DNA from: Datura wrightii
Taxonomy: Eukaryota; Streptophyta; Magnoliopsida; Solanales; Solanaceae
NCBI GenBank assembly: GCA_035772735.1
Contig: JASDFA010000016.1
Coordinates: 149,494,501 to 149,558,500, forward strand
Length of the DNA: 64,000 nt
Reading direction: 5' to 3'
Numbering within the stretch: position 1 is the first letter of the stretch; every line of letters starts with the position of its first letter. Positions 35,885 to 46,506 of the stretch are shown piece by piece. The position numbers and the translations under genes are program-made. The notes below the pieces were generated by a model. The model did no database searches, had not been told where the DNA came from, and saw only the letters and a program-made list of their open reading frames with translations.

Positions 35885-36225
35885 AAATAACAAGCAACGT
35901 GGCACGGAGTGTATCGCGGAGCACTCCCTCCGTGCCTCAGGGGTATCACGGACCCTCTCTGGAATTAGGCTCCTCAGAATTTTCACCTTGGCGTGCCACG
36001 GCCTGCATCGCGTAGCCTGGCCAACGTGCCGCGGTGCTATCGCGCACCTACACTGGAAATTGATGTCCCAGGTAATTGTACTGAACGTGCCACGACTTGC
36101 ATCGCGTGGCATTGCCTCTGTGTCACGAAGGTAACGCGAGGCTTCACTGGAAATGGCAAAAATTAAATCACCCAAGGTAGAATGCCTCCGCGATGGCAGC
36201 GTGACACGACTCCATCGCGGAGCCC
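35885..36225 (-). repeat. GC-rich palindrome cluster in Athila-2 U3
   Basis: Repeated words CGTGCCACG, CGTGTCACG, CATCGCGTGG, ATCGCGGAG and CTCCGCGAT in a locally GC-rich block within AT-rich DNA. The same words occur in the 5' LTR (45920-46255), in the solo LTR (5830-6055) and upstream of the third ORF (39720-39870). Confidence 0.85.
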
Positions 36226-36470
36226 TTATTTTTGCTGCTCTTCCTTGACCTTTTCCACTCCTTGCTTCCAAGTCCATTCCCGATTTTTACCAACATGTAT
36301 CTTAGCTTCCCAAAATTCCATTTTACCTGCAAAACAACACTAATCATGTTGGTTAGTATAAATTCACATTTTAACTACAAATCACATGAGAATGCACAAA
36401 TAACAATAGATAACAAAGATGAAATGAAGCATTTGAGTATCACGTGGGCATATAATTCTACCCAAGATCA

Positions 36471-38291
36471 CTTACCCCACACTTAAAACCTTGTTCTCCT
36501 CGAATAATACTCTCACATCTCATGCACTTGACACCCACACATAGCTACTTTGGATCGACAATTCAAGCTACGGCTATACCGATTATTTAATCTAGCAAAT
36601 TATCAAGAAAACATGCATGGTCTCATCAATAAAATGACATACCCCACATTAAGACCTCCTAGACTCAAGAATCGACTCTTGATCTCGGCAAACTCATGCA
36701 AATCAACTGATCAAGACATCCGACACAAAATTTAATCTCTCATCAAGCATGTGCCCTCACAACACAAGAGAATCTCCCCATTTTCAATCATACGATTTCC
36801 AAAGCATTACATGTAGGGGTATATGAACACGATTTTGCTCTCTCTCCCAAAGAATTCACATGCATCATGTCATGAACCATAGGCTTGCCTCTAGTGTATT
36901 ACTCCACTAATATAAGGACGCGTGATGTAAGATCACACAGGACATAACGGGTTGTAATGTATGCTAAGGAACTAGTAAATACTGGGCTAAACAATAATAG
37001 CAACTAGCTTCCTTAAGCGCTTTTCAATACATCCCACCATCATTATGGGCATTGTTTCTTCCTTCATCCTCTCATTCTTGAAAATTTTTCTTTGTTTTTG
37101 TTCCCATTTCTTTAAGCACACTCGACTTATTAACCAAGATTAGTTATACATCTTTATTTTATTTAATTTCAGCAAGTGCACCTTTGACCTTTTCTTTAAC
37201 TTTCACCACTTCCGCTTTTCCGTTCTTTTCACAATTCTCACTTCTTTACACTGTGGGAAAATTGTTTTTCTTTAGCGCTTAAGAGTTTTAGATCAAATTC
37301 AAGGCTAATGAAAAGAAGGGATTAAGTTCGCTTTGTACCTCTTCAAAGAAAGAAAGAAATAAGCTAAAGGCTCAATGGGGCTAACTAGGATGTACATTCA
37401 AGGTAGGTATGATAATGGAAAAACTTTTGATTTAATCAAAGAAATGCCTACATCCTTTCCTACAACACACATCCTTCATTTTGTTTCGTACACACACCAG
37501 GCAAGTTCTAGACACTTCACAATAGCATGGAATAATCGAAAACTCACCTCACACTCATTCCACATACTCAACTCAAGACATATTCACAGACTCTTCAATC
37601 AGCTAATTACAAGAATTCAATATTAAGCCTTGATCACACCAAATAAAAATTTATGGCCTAGGTATCTCAGCGTGTTTATGCATTTGCATGCTTTCATACG
37701 AATAACCTTTCAAACTTAATATCATGTAAAACACGTAACGAGAATTCCAAACCATTAAGTAGTGACACGTTTGGGAAACAAACAAAAGAAAGAAAATAAA
37801 GAGAAAGTACTCCTATCGACTACATTTCCCTTAAGACGGTCGTCATCCATCCATCATAGGGAATGGTTATTAATTATGACTTCGGTTCAATGGGACTATT
37901 CTCGGTAAAAGCACTGAAAACAAAGGCCGAGAAACCCAAAATAAAAGAAATTTAATGAAAATTTTTAAAAATTTCGATAATTTCGATAGAAAACAAAAAT
38001 GTTTAGACAACAACCATTCAATAACAGCTCACACAACAACCATTCAACAACAACTCACACAACACACAACAACTTAACATTCATTACAACACCACTTAAT
38101 TACAGAACACATAACACAAAGTCACAGGGTCACATTTTTCACGGGCACAACAACACAACACATACACATAAACAAAAACAACAATGAAACAACTGGCACC
38201 TAACTACTCCCACCCCACAGTTAAACCGAACACTGTCCCTAGTGTTCACAAAATTCAACATATCACAAAGGTGGGTGGTGAAACTCCCTGA
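36471..38291 (-). other. Athila-2 3' untranslated region and polypurine tract
   Basis: No gene. The polypurine tract is at 36471-36484 (minus AAGTGTGGGGTAAG). The rest is AT-rich with CA-rich tracts (ACAACAACC-type text at 38005-38190 on the plus strand). Blocks near 36890-37000 and 37270-37420 are recognisable in elements H (51890-52000) and J (8240-8330). The plus-strand ORFs at 36232, 36550, 37375 and 37999 have no support. Confidence 0.75.
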
Positions 38292-39512
38292 TCAATCGAA
38301 GTATTCAACTTCTTCATCAAGTGTCGTTACCTCGTCTCTTATATCCAAATCACCCCCGCTGTCCTCATCTGACTCAATATCTGAGTCCTCACGATGGGTC
38401 TCCTCTTCGGTAGGGACATCGTCATCTACAGGCTCCACAAAAGCTGGCCCCACTCGGCATAGAGCCTGGGCATTCTCGCCAAAGGGGTAATCTAAGTCGA
38501 GCTGCCACAGGTCATCTTCTGTTGCTGGCCTCCCGCCTATGCGCAACTGCAGCATCTGCATCCCATACATATGGGCCATATACTGATCATCGCGAGCATG
38601 TCGCTCGGCTAGTGTGAGAATAGGCCCGTGAGTAGTGTCGCGTGCCTTAGTTTTTGTGACATCCAAAGCACGCCTGTCAATTTCTGGGATGTAATTCAAG
38701 GCCTCCTCCTTGATATCATGGCCCCTTAGGAACGTGGTAAGCAAACCACTGAACCCTTGCATGTGCCCTTGATGTAAGCGGGCTCTCTTCATGGTGGAAA
38801 TGATTACTGCCCCAACATTTATCTCAAGCCCTTTCATCAGGGCATACACCAAGAACACTTAATCGCGGGTGAAATCTTTCATGTGCACCCCTAGGATCAG
38901 GTAGGAATGCACAATTTTTAGCCAGATCCTGGCTTCCTTATTCATCTAAGAGTAAGGCAGTGTCTGATCGTAGCCCCTCTCTTTTTTCCTTCTCCACCGT
39001 GTTGTCGAACGGGCTCCACATAGAGTGCGTCTGATGTCCGAATAAGGTGGAGTTATGTTCTGCTGCCAGAGTAGATGGGCGTCTGTGTGTCGCGCCCCCA
39101 ATATAGCATTCAGGTTTTGGGGCTCAAAGGTGACTACCTGCCCCCTTATCTTGACGGTGTGACTGCGAAGGGTCGGGTTCCAGTTGGCATAGAACTCCCA
39201 AGTCAGATGGAGATTGCACTCCTTGGGCTCTTCGAAGATGAAGTTCAGCCCGACAGTGTCAATTCGGTGTACGATCCTCGGGAATTCCTATGCTAGCGGC
39301 TCCCTTGCAATTTGCTCCTCTGGGAAGTACTTGGTTTCTTTGTGTTTTGCATACCATTTCTTCCCTTCGTCAGTCACCCATCGATTTCCGTATTGTCGGT
39401 GTTGGCCTCTCGGAACCGCTGGTGCTGCTAGAACTATTGTTCCCAACCTAACTCGTTTCCTGCTGGCGCCTGATGTGGACGCTCCCTTTCCTATATCTTG
39501 TCTGCCCGACAT
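38292..39512 (-). pseudogene. Athila-2 third ORF (plant transposon-protein type, env position)
   Basis: Starts MSGRQDIGKGASTSGASRKR at 39512 and stays in one frame to the stop at 38292, about 406 codons, broken only by stops at 39288-39290, near 38945 and near 38861. Residues after the first stop keep a coherent pattern: FPRIVHRIDTVGLNFIFEEP, LTWEFYANWNPT, VTFEPQNLNAILGA, then the open part 38292-38858 (VYALMKGLEINVGAVIISTM, LDLDYPFGENAQAL) and a very acidic tail (EEETHREDSDIESDEDSGGD). I recognise the 'putative plant transposon protein' domain type often found downstream of pol in such elements. No signal peptide or membrane segment is seen, so an envelope role is not supported by sequence. 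Confidence 0.75.
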
Positions 39513-40120
39513 TGTTCCTTTAATATGACGAAATTGAAGAAAACTTGAAGAAGACTTGTGCCTAGGTCCGTGTCACGTTGACGGAGGAGGGAATTTGGGG
39601 TTTTGGTCACAGAGGGAATGGAAAATAAGAAAAAAAATTGAGGGGATTTGGGGTTTTAAAAGTGTTTTTCGCGCGGGTTGCCCGGCGATTTGGTGTGACC
39701 CAACGCGGAATGACAATCAACGTGTCACGGAGGGTAACGCGGAGCACCCACTCTGTGACACGGAGCCATAGTGCCCCTGTTCTGGAATTTTTAAAAAAAT
39801 CCATAATAGGCTGCAACGTGTCATGGAGGGTAACGCGTAGCACCTCCTCCGTGACACGGAGCCATCGCGTAGGCTCACTGTAATGCCAAATTTTATTTTT
39901 CTCACCTCGATTTTTTTCCTTTGCGCTTCTTTGCATTTTTGGCCTCTGTTCCACCTGAAAATCATTTCAAAACAAGAAATTGGTTAGAATTCATAGGTTT
40001 CAACGCAACAATAAATTTTTTTTAATTATTTTTTTCTTTTTCCCTTTTTTTTTCAAGTATTTCTACTCTTCTATTACAATAATTTCACGGGTTGCCTCCC
40101 ATGCAGCGCCTGGTTTACCG
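39513..40120 (-). promoter_or_regulatory. U3-like leader between pol and third ORF of Athila-2
   Basis: Minus-strand order: conserved motif (40110-40089, GGGAGGCAACCC), a T/A-rich stretch, an acceptor-like TTTTCAG|GTGG (AG 39956-39955), palindromes CGTGTCACGGAGG and TAACGCGGAG (39870-39720), TTTTAAAA near 39660, then the ATG at 39512. The LTR U3 has the same order (TTTTGCAG|GT, the same palindrome words, TATAAATA). It may act as a spliced leader site, an internal promoter, or both; neither is shown. ORFs here are repeat shadows. Confidence 0.5.
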
Positions 40121-40286
40121 TCCCGGCTCAACGTCATTTACGCTAAATCATCCTCTAGAGTGATGGACGTCTTCTCTCGAATAACGTCCTCACCCCAGTA
40201 ATACTTATAATGCTGCCCATTAACAAAGAACATGGCACTTCGATCTTCTTGCCACAACTCCGCTGCCCCGTGCGGGGTCATTCTTA

Positions 40287-41282
40287 CTACCTCAAATGGC
40301 CTGACCATTTGGTCCGCAATTTCCCTGGAAACAGCCTCAATCTTGAATTGAAAATAAACACTTTCTGCCCCGGCTCGAATATCCGATGCACCATATGCTT
40401 ATCGTGCCACCTCTTTGTTTTCTCTTTGTAGCACTTGGCACTTTCATAAGCATGCCAACGAAACTCATCAAGTTCGCTGAATTGCATCAGCCTCTTCGTA
40501 CCCGCTAGCTCTAGATCCATATTCAATTTCCTCACAGCCTAGAAAGCTCGGTGTTCTAGCTCCACCGGCAGATGACACGCCTTTCGATAGACCAATCTGT
40601 ATGTAGAAGTCCCAATTGGTGTCTTGTAAGCAGTTCTATAAGCCCACAACGCATCATCGAGTTTCCTTGACCAATCACTATGTTGTGCATTCACTGTTTT
40701 CTGGAGTATCTGTTTCACTTCTCTGTTCGACACCTCCACTTGCCCACTAGTTTGGGGATGATATGTTGTTGCCACCTTGTGGCGCACCCCATACTTAGCT
40801 AGCAAGTTCTTGAAACTTGCATTTACAAAATGAGCCCCTCCATCACTGATAATGGCTCGGGGTGTCCCGAACCTAGTGAAAATGTGCTTTTTAACAAATT
40901 TCATTACCACCTTGTTGTCATTCCTTGGGCAAGTTGTTTCTTCAACCCACTTTGATACATAATCATCGGCCACCAAGATGTGACGATTACCAAATGACAG
41001 TGGGAACGGGCCCATGAAATCAATACCCCATACATCAAAGATCTCCACTTCTAATATACGCTGCAGCGATATCTCTTGCCTCCTACCAATTTTGCCTGTT
41101 CTTTGACATCTATCGCACATTTTTATGTATGCCATAGAGTCTCTAAATAGTGTAGGCCAAAAGAAACCTGACTGTAGCACCTTGTGAGCTGTCCGCTCGC
41201 CTCTGTGGTGCCCTCCATACAATGAAGAGTGACAACTCCTCAAAACTTCTACAATCTGGCTCTTCGGGATGCATCTTCTCAT
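40287..41282 (-). pseudogene. Athila-2 integrase
   Basis: The ORF 40539-41282 (247 residues, no internal stop) has the HHCC zinc site (H18, H25 or H26, C56, C59) and the full catalytic triad: D88 in WGIDFMGPFP, D147 in ISDGGAHF, and E183 in SGQVEVSN, with 35 residues between D147 and E183. It is the best preserved enzyme domain in the window. One stop (40539-40541) separates it from a tail in the same frame (40287-40535: FSELDEFRWHAYESA, FIFNSRLRLFPGKLRTKWSG), the Athila-type C-terminal domain. Its upstream neighbour is separated by a stop at 41298-41300, in frame. Confidence 0.92.
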
Positions 41283-42875
41283 AACCTGATCCGGTCCCTA
41301 CTTAAAAAAGTACAGCTCATCCCAAATAAAATACCGAAAATAATGCCTCAACTTTTTTCTCTGCTGAGTCGTAGCCTCCGGTGGATAGACTCCACTCACT
41401 AGCAAATTTACAATGTATGCATACCCAGGGATCTCAGCTTCCCTTATTGCCAAGAGCTGCTCATCCGGGAACTTCTCTTTGATGCTGTCACCTTCCTTCA
41501 CATGCGACTGACTTTCCAATCGCGATAGGTGATCTTCCACTTGATTCTCCCTCCCCTTTCTGTCCTTAATCTCTAGGTCAAACTCTTGCAACAACAAGAT
41601 CCATCTGATTAGCCTGGGCTTTGCATCCTTCTTGTTAAACAGATACCGAATCACTGCATGATCGGTATACACCACTACTTTAGAACCCACCAAATAGGAC
41701 CTGAATTTATCAAACGCTAACACCAATGCTAGCATCTCCTTTTCTGTGACTGTATAATTAACTTGGGAAGCGTCCAGTGTTTTTCTTGCATAATGAATAG
41801 AATGAAAAATTCTATTCCTCTGCTTCCCTAATACAGCTCCCGCAACCACATCGCTTGCATCACACATCAGTTCAAACGGTTGTTCCCAATCCGGAGAAAT
41901 AAGGATAGGTGCTTCTATCAATTTCTGCTTCAACTCCTTGAATGATTTGACACAATCTTCATCAAACTCAAACTTCACCTCTTTTTCTAGCAACCTGCAT
42001 ATTGGTCTAGAAATTTGAGAGAAGTTCGTAATGAAAAGTCTGTAGAACCCTGCATGCCCGAGAAAACTGCGGACACCCTTCACTGACACAGGTGGTGGTA
42101 GCTTTTCAATAACTTCGATCTTAGCACGATCGACCTCCAACCCCTTGCAAGACACTTTATGGCCAAGGACGATACCCTCCTTGACTAAGAAATGACATTT
42201 CTCCTAGTTAAGCACAAGGTTGGATTCTTCACAGCGAGCTAGCACCCTGTCAAGATTATACAAACAAGTACCAAACGAATTACTGAAAATAGAAAAATCA
42301 TCCATAAATACCTCAATGAAATCTTCCACCATGTCGTGAAACATCGCTATCATGTATCTCTAGAATGTGGCGGGTGCATTGCATAAACCAAATGGCATCT
42401 GCTTAAAAGCATATGTCCCATAAGGACATGTGAAAGTAGTCTTCTCCTGGTCCTCCGGTGCTATGGCTATTTAGTTATAGCCAGAGTACCCATCAAGGAA
42501 ACAATAATATTCTTGTCCAGCCAATCTGTCCAATATCTGATCAATGAACGGGATAGGATATTGATCTTTCCTTGTGGCTTCATTGAGCTTTTTGTAGTCC
42601 ATGCAAATCCCCCAGCCTGTGATGGTGCGTGTAGGGATCAACTTATTTTTCTCTTTGGTGACCACAGTCATCCCTCCCTTCTTTGGGACACACTGAACGG
42701 GGCTGACCCATTCGCTGTCCGAAATAGGATAGACCTCACCTGTATCAAGCCACTTAATTACTTCTTTCCTAACCACATCCTTCATTAGCGGATTCAACCT
42801 TCGCTGAGGATGTATAGTTGGCTTTGCTCCTTCATGAAAATTCTGTGTGTGCAAAAAGCTGGATTGATACCCCAA
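41283..42875 (-). pseudogene. Athila-2 RT and RNase H
   Basis: A single frame from 42875 to 41298 with three in-frame stops (42471-42473, near 42361, near 42200). RT blocks: RRLNPLMKDVVRKEVIKWLD, WVSPVQCVPKKGG, CMDYKKLNEATRKDQYPIPF, FGLCNAPATF, and the intact catalytic VFMDDFSIFS near 42300. The open part 41298-42155 has the thumb (VRSFLGHAGFYRLFI), then RNase H (ELMCDASDVVAGAVL, TEKEMLALVLAFDKFRSYL, VVYTDHAVIRYL, NQVEDHLSRL). At least two of the stops fit CAG or TGG changed to TAG. Catalytic residues are retained. Confidence 0.9.
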
Positions 42876-42889
42876 ATATCTGACATTTG

Positions 42890-43870
42890 CTAGCCCATCG
42901 CTTTCTTCCTTCTTTTGAGAACCACCAATGCTTCCTTTACCTGTGCCTCCATCAATTCTACGGAGATGATGACTGGAAAGGTGTCATCTTCCCCCAAAAA
43001 GACATATTTCAAATGTGGAGGCAATGATTTCAACTCCAGTTTTGGTGCTTCCTCAATAGATGGTTTCGACAATTGTTCTAGGGACCTCATCAAAGGTTGA
43101 AAGTCATGCTTCTTGAGATACCATTTCGGTTCATTCAACATTTTCACCATTTCATAAGTATCTCTATCTCTGAAATGATTGGAGCTCATCAACACTCTTT
43201 CCAATGGATCTCGAGAATCAACAATCTGAAGAATTTCTGCTTGGTCTAGCACATTGATTGCTTATAGCTCCTCATATATGGCCGGAAGCTTCATGGCCTT
43301 ATATACATCAAATACCTCCACTTTGTCATGCGCTCGCATGGTTAGCTGCCCTACAGCTACATCAATCAAAGATCTCCCGGTTTCCAAGAAAAGATGTCCC
43401 AAAATAAATGGGACTTCCGCATCCGGCTCAAAATCTAGAACAATAAAATCTACCGGGAAGATAAGGGAGCCCACTTGCACCAGCAGGTCCTCCAGAATAC
43501 CATCTGGTCTGGCCAAAGAGCGGTCTGCTAACTGCATGATTACTGTAGTTGGTCCAGGACTGCCCAGCCCCAACTTCTTGAACACCGATGTCGATATCAA
43601 GTTAATACTCTCTCCCAAGTCACACAATCTGCGAGCTCGGATACTTTGCCCAATTGTTATCTGAATTGTAAAGCTCCCAGGGTCCTTGAGCTTTGTTGGC
43701 AACCTATTCTGTATCCGGGAAGTGCACTCCTCAATAAGTGCCACCGTAGCATACTCCGTCAATCTGCTTTTGTTAGCTACGATGTCCTTGATATACTTTG
43801 CATATTTCGGCACTCCTTGCAAAACATTAACCAAAGGTAAATTAATGTGTACCTGTTTAAGCACCTCCAT
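42890..43870 (-). pseudogene. Athila-2 protease and PR-RT linker
   Basis: The ORF 43262-43870 starts MEVLKQVHINLPLV, typical just upstream of Athila protease, and carries the active site as CDLGES (C83, D84, G86; DLGAS is usual) and PFILGHLFLETGRSLIDV. A stop at 43262-43264 is followed in the same frame by 42890-43252, the linker with DDTFPVIISVEL. A TAG at 42890 and a frameshift near 42840 separate this from RT. The ORF upstream joins gag across another TAG at 43874-43876. Confidence 0.85.
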
Positions 43871-43875
43871 GAACT

Positions 43876-44900
43876 ATTTGAAACAACCTTCCTCCTTGTG
43901 TTTCTTTAATTTTTGAGGGAACGGGGGCGGTGGTCTTTCTGCTTCAGCTACCTTCTCCTTCCCCCTCTCATCATCATGTTCCCTATCTTTCTCCACTACC
44001 CTGACTGCTGAGGTGGTCTTTCTTGTTCCACCTCCTTGAGTTGTAACCCACTCCTTGTGGTCACTGCATTAACCTGCTTGGGATTCGGGTCAGTGTCACT
44101 CAGTAGTCCTCCTCTTAGCCTGGTGTTTTGAGCTCCAGCTAGTTGTCCAAACTGGTACTCCAACGCCTTTATAGCTAACTGGTAGTTTTTTATGTCTGCT
44201 GCCAATTTCACATAATTAGCCTGCATTTGAACTTTGTTAGCTAACATTGTTTTAAACATTTCCTCAATGTTGGTGGGTGGTGGAGGAGGTGCATTGTTTC
44301 CTCTATATTGAGATTGATAATTCTGTTGCCCTGCTTGATTTCTCTACGCACCCTGATTCGAACTCTGCCCTTGATGGCTATTACTACCCCAAGAGAAATT
44401 CGGATGATTCCTCCAATTCGAGTTATAGTTGTTTCCATACTGCTGATGATTATTTCTCTGTACATTCCCAACAATGAAAATGGGAACAGTGTAAGCCTTA
44501 GGTAATCGGATGATACTCTAGCGGGGATGTAAGTGTCACTTATCTCCAAAAAGTTTTAGAGATGTTGTTGTGGATCTTCGTGAGGGAGACCTATGAATTG
44601 GCCGCTGGTGTGCAGCAATTGCACCATGTTCTGTTTAAGCTCAAACCTCCCTCCTGACTCAGTTCTGCGAATACTTTATGTAACATTATTAGCATGTGGG
44701 ATTGCCACTTCGCGAACCGGTCTAGATGCCAGTTCCTCGGGCACTAACACTGCCCCCACAAGTGGTGGATTCTGTTGTTGCTCCAGAATTGCCTGTCTGA
44801 GCAATTGTAGCTTTTTCTCTAGAGCTTCCCTTCTTTGACGATAAAATAGTCTTTCTGGCTCTATGTATGAATCCACCAACTCCTTGTCTCTTGCCAGTGT
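43876..44900 (-). pseudogene. Athila-2 gag with deleted core
   Basis: The N-terminal part (about 44879-44490) keeps ELKQNMVQLLHTSGQFIGLP and DYLRLTLFPFSLLG, which normally leads into the capsid-like core. Here the next readable text is already the Asn/Gln-rich linker (NYNSNWRNHPNFSWGSNSHQ, near 44440-44370), so roughly 180-200 residues of the core are gone. The C-terminal part (43996-44259) has IKALEYQFGQLA and VNAVTTRSG, usual for Athila gag. This copy could not make a normal particle and would need gag supplied by another element. Confidence 0.8.
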
Positions 44901-45004
44901 TCAACAGAATTCAATATCTGCAAAAGACAAGATAAGATCAAGTTGTCAGCACTTATATAGAAATTGTAAACTAACACTAAGCAAACAATTTTACCAATTG
45001 CCAG

Positions 45005-45022
45005 TCCCCCGGCAACGGCACC
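45005..45022 (-). promoter_or_regulatory. Athila-2 primer binding site (tRNA-Asp type)
   Basis: Minus strand TGGTGCCGTTGCCGGGGG, seven bases after the LTR end. It differs at two positions from the tRNA-Asp complement TGGCGCCGTTGCCGGGGA. Confidence 0.88.
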
Positions 45023-45029
45023 AAAAACT

Positions 45030-46501
45030 TGTTCGGTGATTTGGTGACTACACGCAAGTGCACGTGGTCGAACAAGTAGTAAAATGGCTTAAGTAAGCCA
45101 AGTATCAATCCCACAGGGACTGAACCAAGGTAATAATTAACTTAAGTGTTAATGAACTATATCTTTAAGAATGCAGACAACAAAATAAATAATATTTAGA
45201 GAGTTGTAGGTTCCTAATTTATACGAATCTAAGACAAACTTATAAAGTGAGTCTGAACTATAGTAATGAGCATGCTGAGGTTAAAACGAACATGCAGGGA
45301 ATTAATTTATCGATACAATTTAGTTAATCTTTCCTTCGGTTGCTAGTCAAGAATTAAAAGAATCATGAACCTTCAATCTACATTTCTGTGATAAAAGAAT
45401 TTTATGTTCTAGCCATACAAAATCGATTCCTTAATTGACTAATAAGACTTTCAAATATATTTCTATTCTGAATGTAAATCAATTGTCAATTTTCCCAAAT
45501 GAAGAAGAGATCACATCCCACCAATTCACAACTTTCCAATTTCTTTCCTTCTCAAAATCAAAATTGGATTTTTTAGATATACATTAACATTGGCCAAACA
45601 TTAATGTAGTAAGAAAAAGAATTGATAGAACAACCATTGAAGAAAAGATGAAAACTAAAAATGATCAACAATTACATTCCACTACAATTTTTCTTAACCT
45701 CAGCAAGAAGTGAATTTAGCCACTCATTTGTGGATTAAACATCATCAAATGAGTATAAATCATACAAACAGTTGAGATAAAAGAGAAAGAGATAGAGAAG
45801 AACCCTAGAATTTTCGTCCCCTCAACTGCCTGTAACCCACGTTCTTGCTCAACCAAGTCAGAATGTTTAAAATAAAACCTAAGTGTGCTATTTATACTAG
45901 TGGAAATTTTTCCCGGAATAACAAGCAACGTGGCACGGCGTGTATCGCAGAGCACTCCCTCCGTTCCACGGGGGTATCGCGGACCCTCTCTGAAATTAGG
46001 CTCCTCAGAATTTTCACCTTGGCGTGCCACGGCCTGCATCGCGTAGCCTGGCCAACGTGTCGCGGTGCTATCGAGCACCTACATTGGAAATTGATGTCCC
46101 AGGTAATTGTACTCAACGTGCCACGGCTTGCATCGCGTGGCATTGCCTCCGTGTCACGGAGGTAACTCGAGGCTTCACTAGAAATGGCCAAAATTAAATC
46201 ACCCGAGGCAGAATGCCTCCGCAATGGCTGCGTGATATGGATCCATCGCGGAGCCCTTATTTTTGCTGCTCTTCCTTGACCTTTTCCACTCCTTGCTTCC
46301 AAGTCCATTCCCGATTTTTACCAACATGTATCTTAGCTTCCCAAAATTCCATTTTACCTGCAAAACAAAACTAATCATGTTGGTTAGTATAAATTCACAT
46401 TTTAACTACAAATCACATGAGAATGCACAAATAACAATAGATAACAGAGACGAAATGAAGCATTTGAGTATCACTTGGGCATATAATTTTACCCAAGATC
46501 A
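45030..46501 (-). mobile_element. Athila-2 5' LTR
   Basis: 1472 bp, the partner of 34962-36470, with the same ends, palindromes (45920-46255) and TATAAATA (45889-45896). About 37 bp present in the 3' LTR near 35290-35330 are missing here. Confidence 0.93.
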
Positions 46502-46506
46502 TCGAC

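Larger units (their letters stand above)
34962..36470 (-). mobile_element. Athila-2 3' LTR
   Basis: 1509 bp, from TGATCTTGGG (36470) to CACCGAACA (34962). Minus-strand order: TTTTGCAG|GT near 36338, palindrome cluster 36225-35885, TATAAATA 35865-35858, AT-rich R/U5, end block GTCCCTGTGGGATCGATACT, and the CACGTG-containing terminus. Confidence 0.93.
34962..46501 (-). mobile_element. Athila-2: complete Athila-like element with third ORF
   Basis: 11,540 bp, minus strand, with perfect 5-bp duplications TCGAC at 34957-34961 and 46502-46506. Order on the minus strand: 5' LTR (46501-45030), Asp-type primer site (45022), gag with deleted core, PR, RT, RH, IN, GGGAGGCAACCC motif (40110-40089), U3-like pre-third-ORF segment, third ORF (39512-38292), 3' UTR, polypurine tract, 3' LTR (36470-34962). 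No chromodomain is seen, as expected for Athila. The LTRs are very similar apart from scattered substitutions and about 37 bp missing from the 5' LTR near 45355. Confidence 0.95.

Noticed and set aside
39556..39965. Several overlapping ORFs on both strands
   Set aside because: They are translations of the CGTGTCACGG palindromes in the leader of the third ORF.
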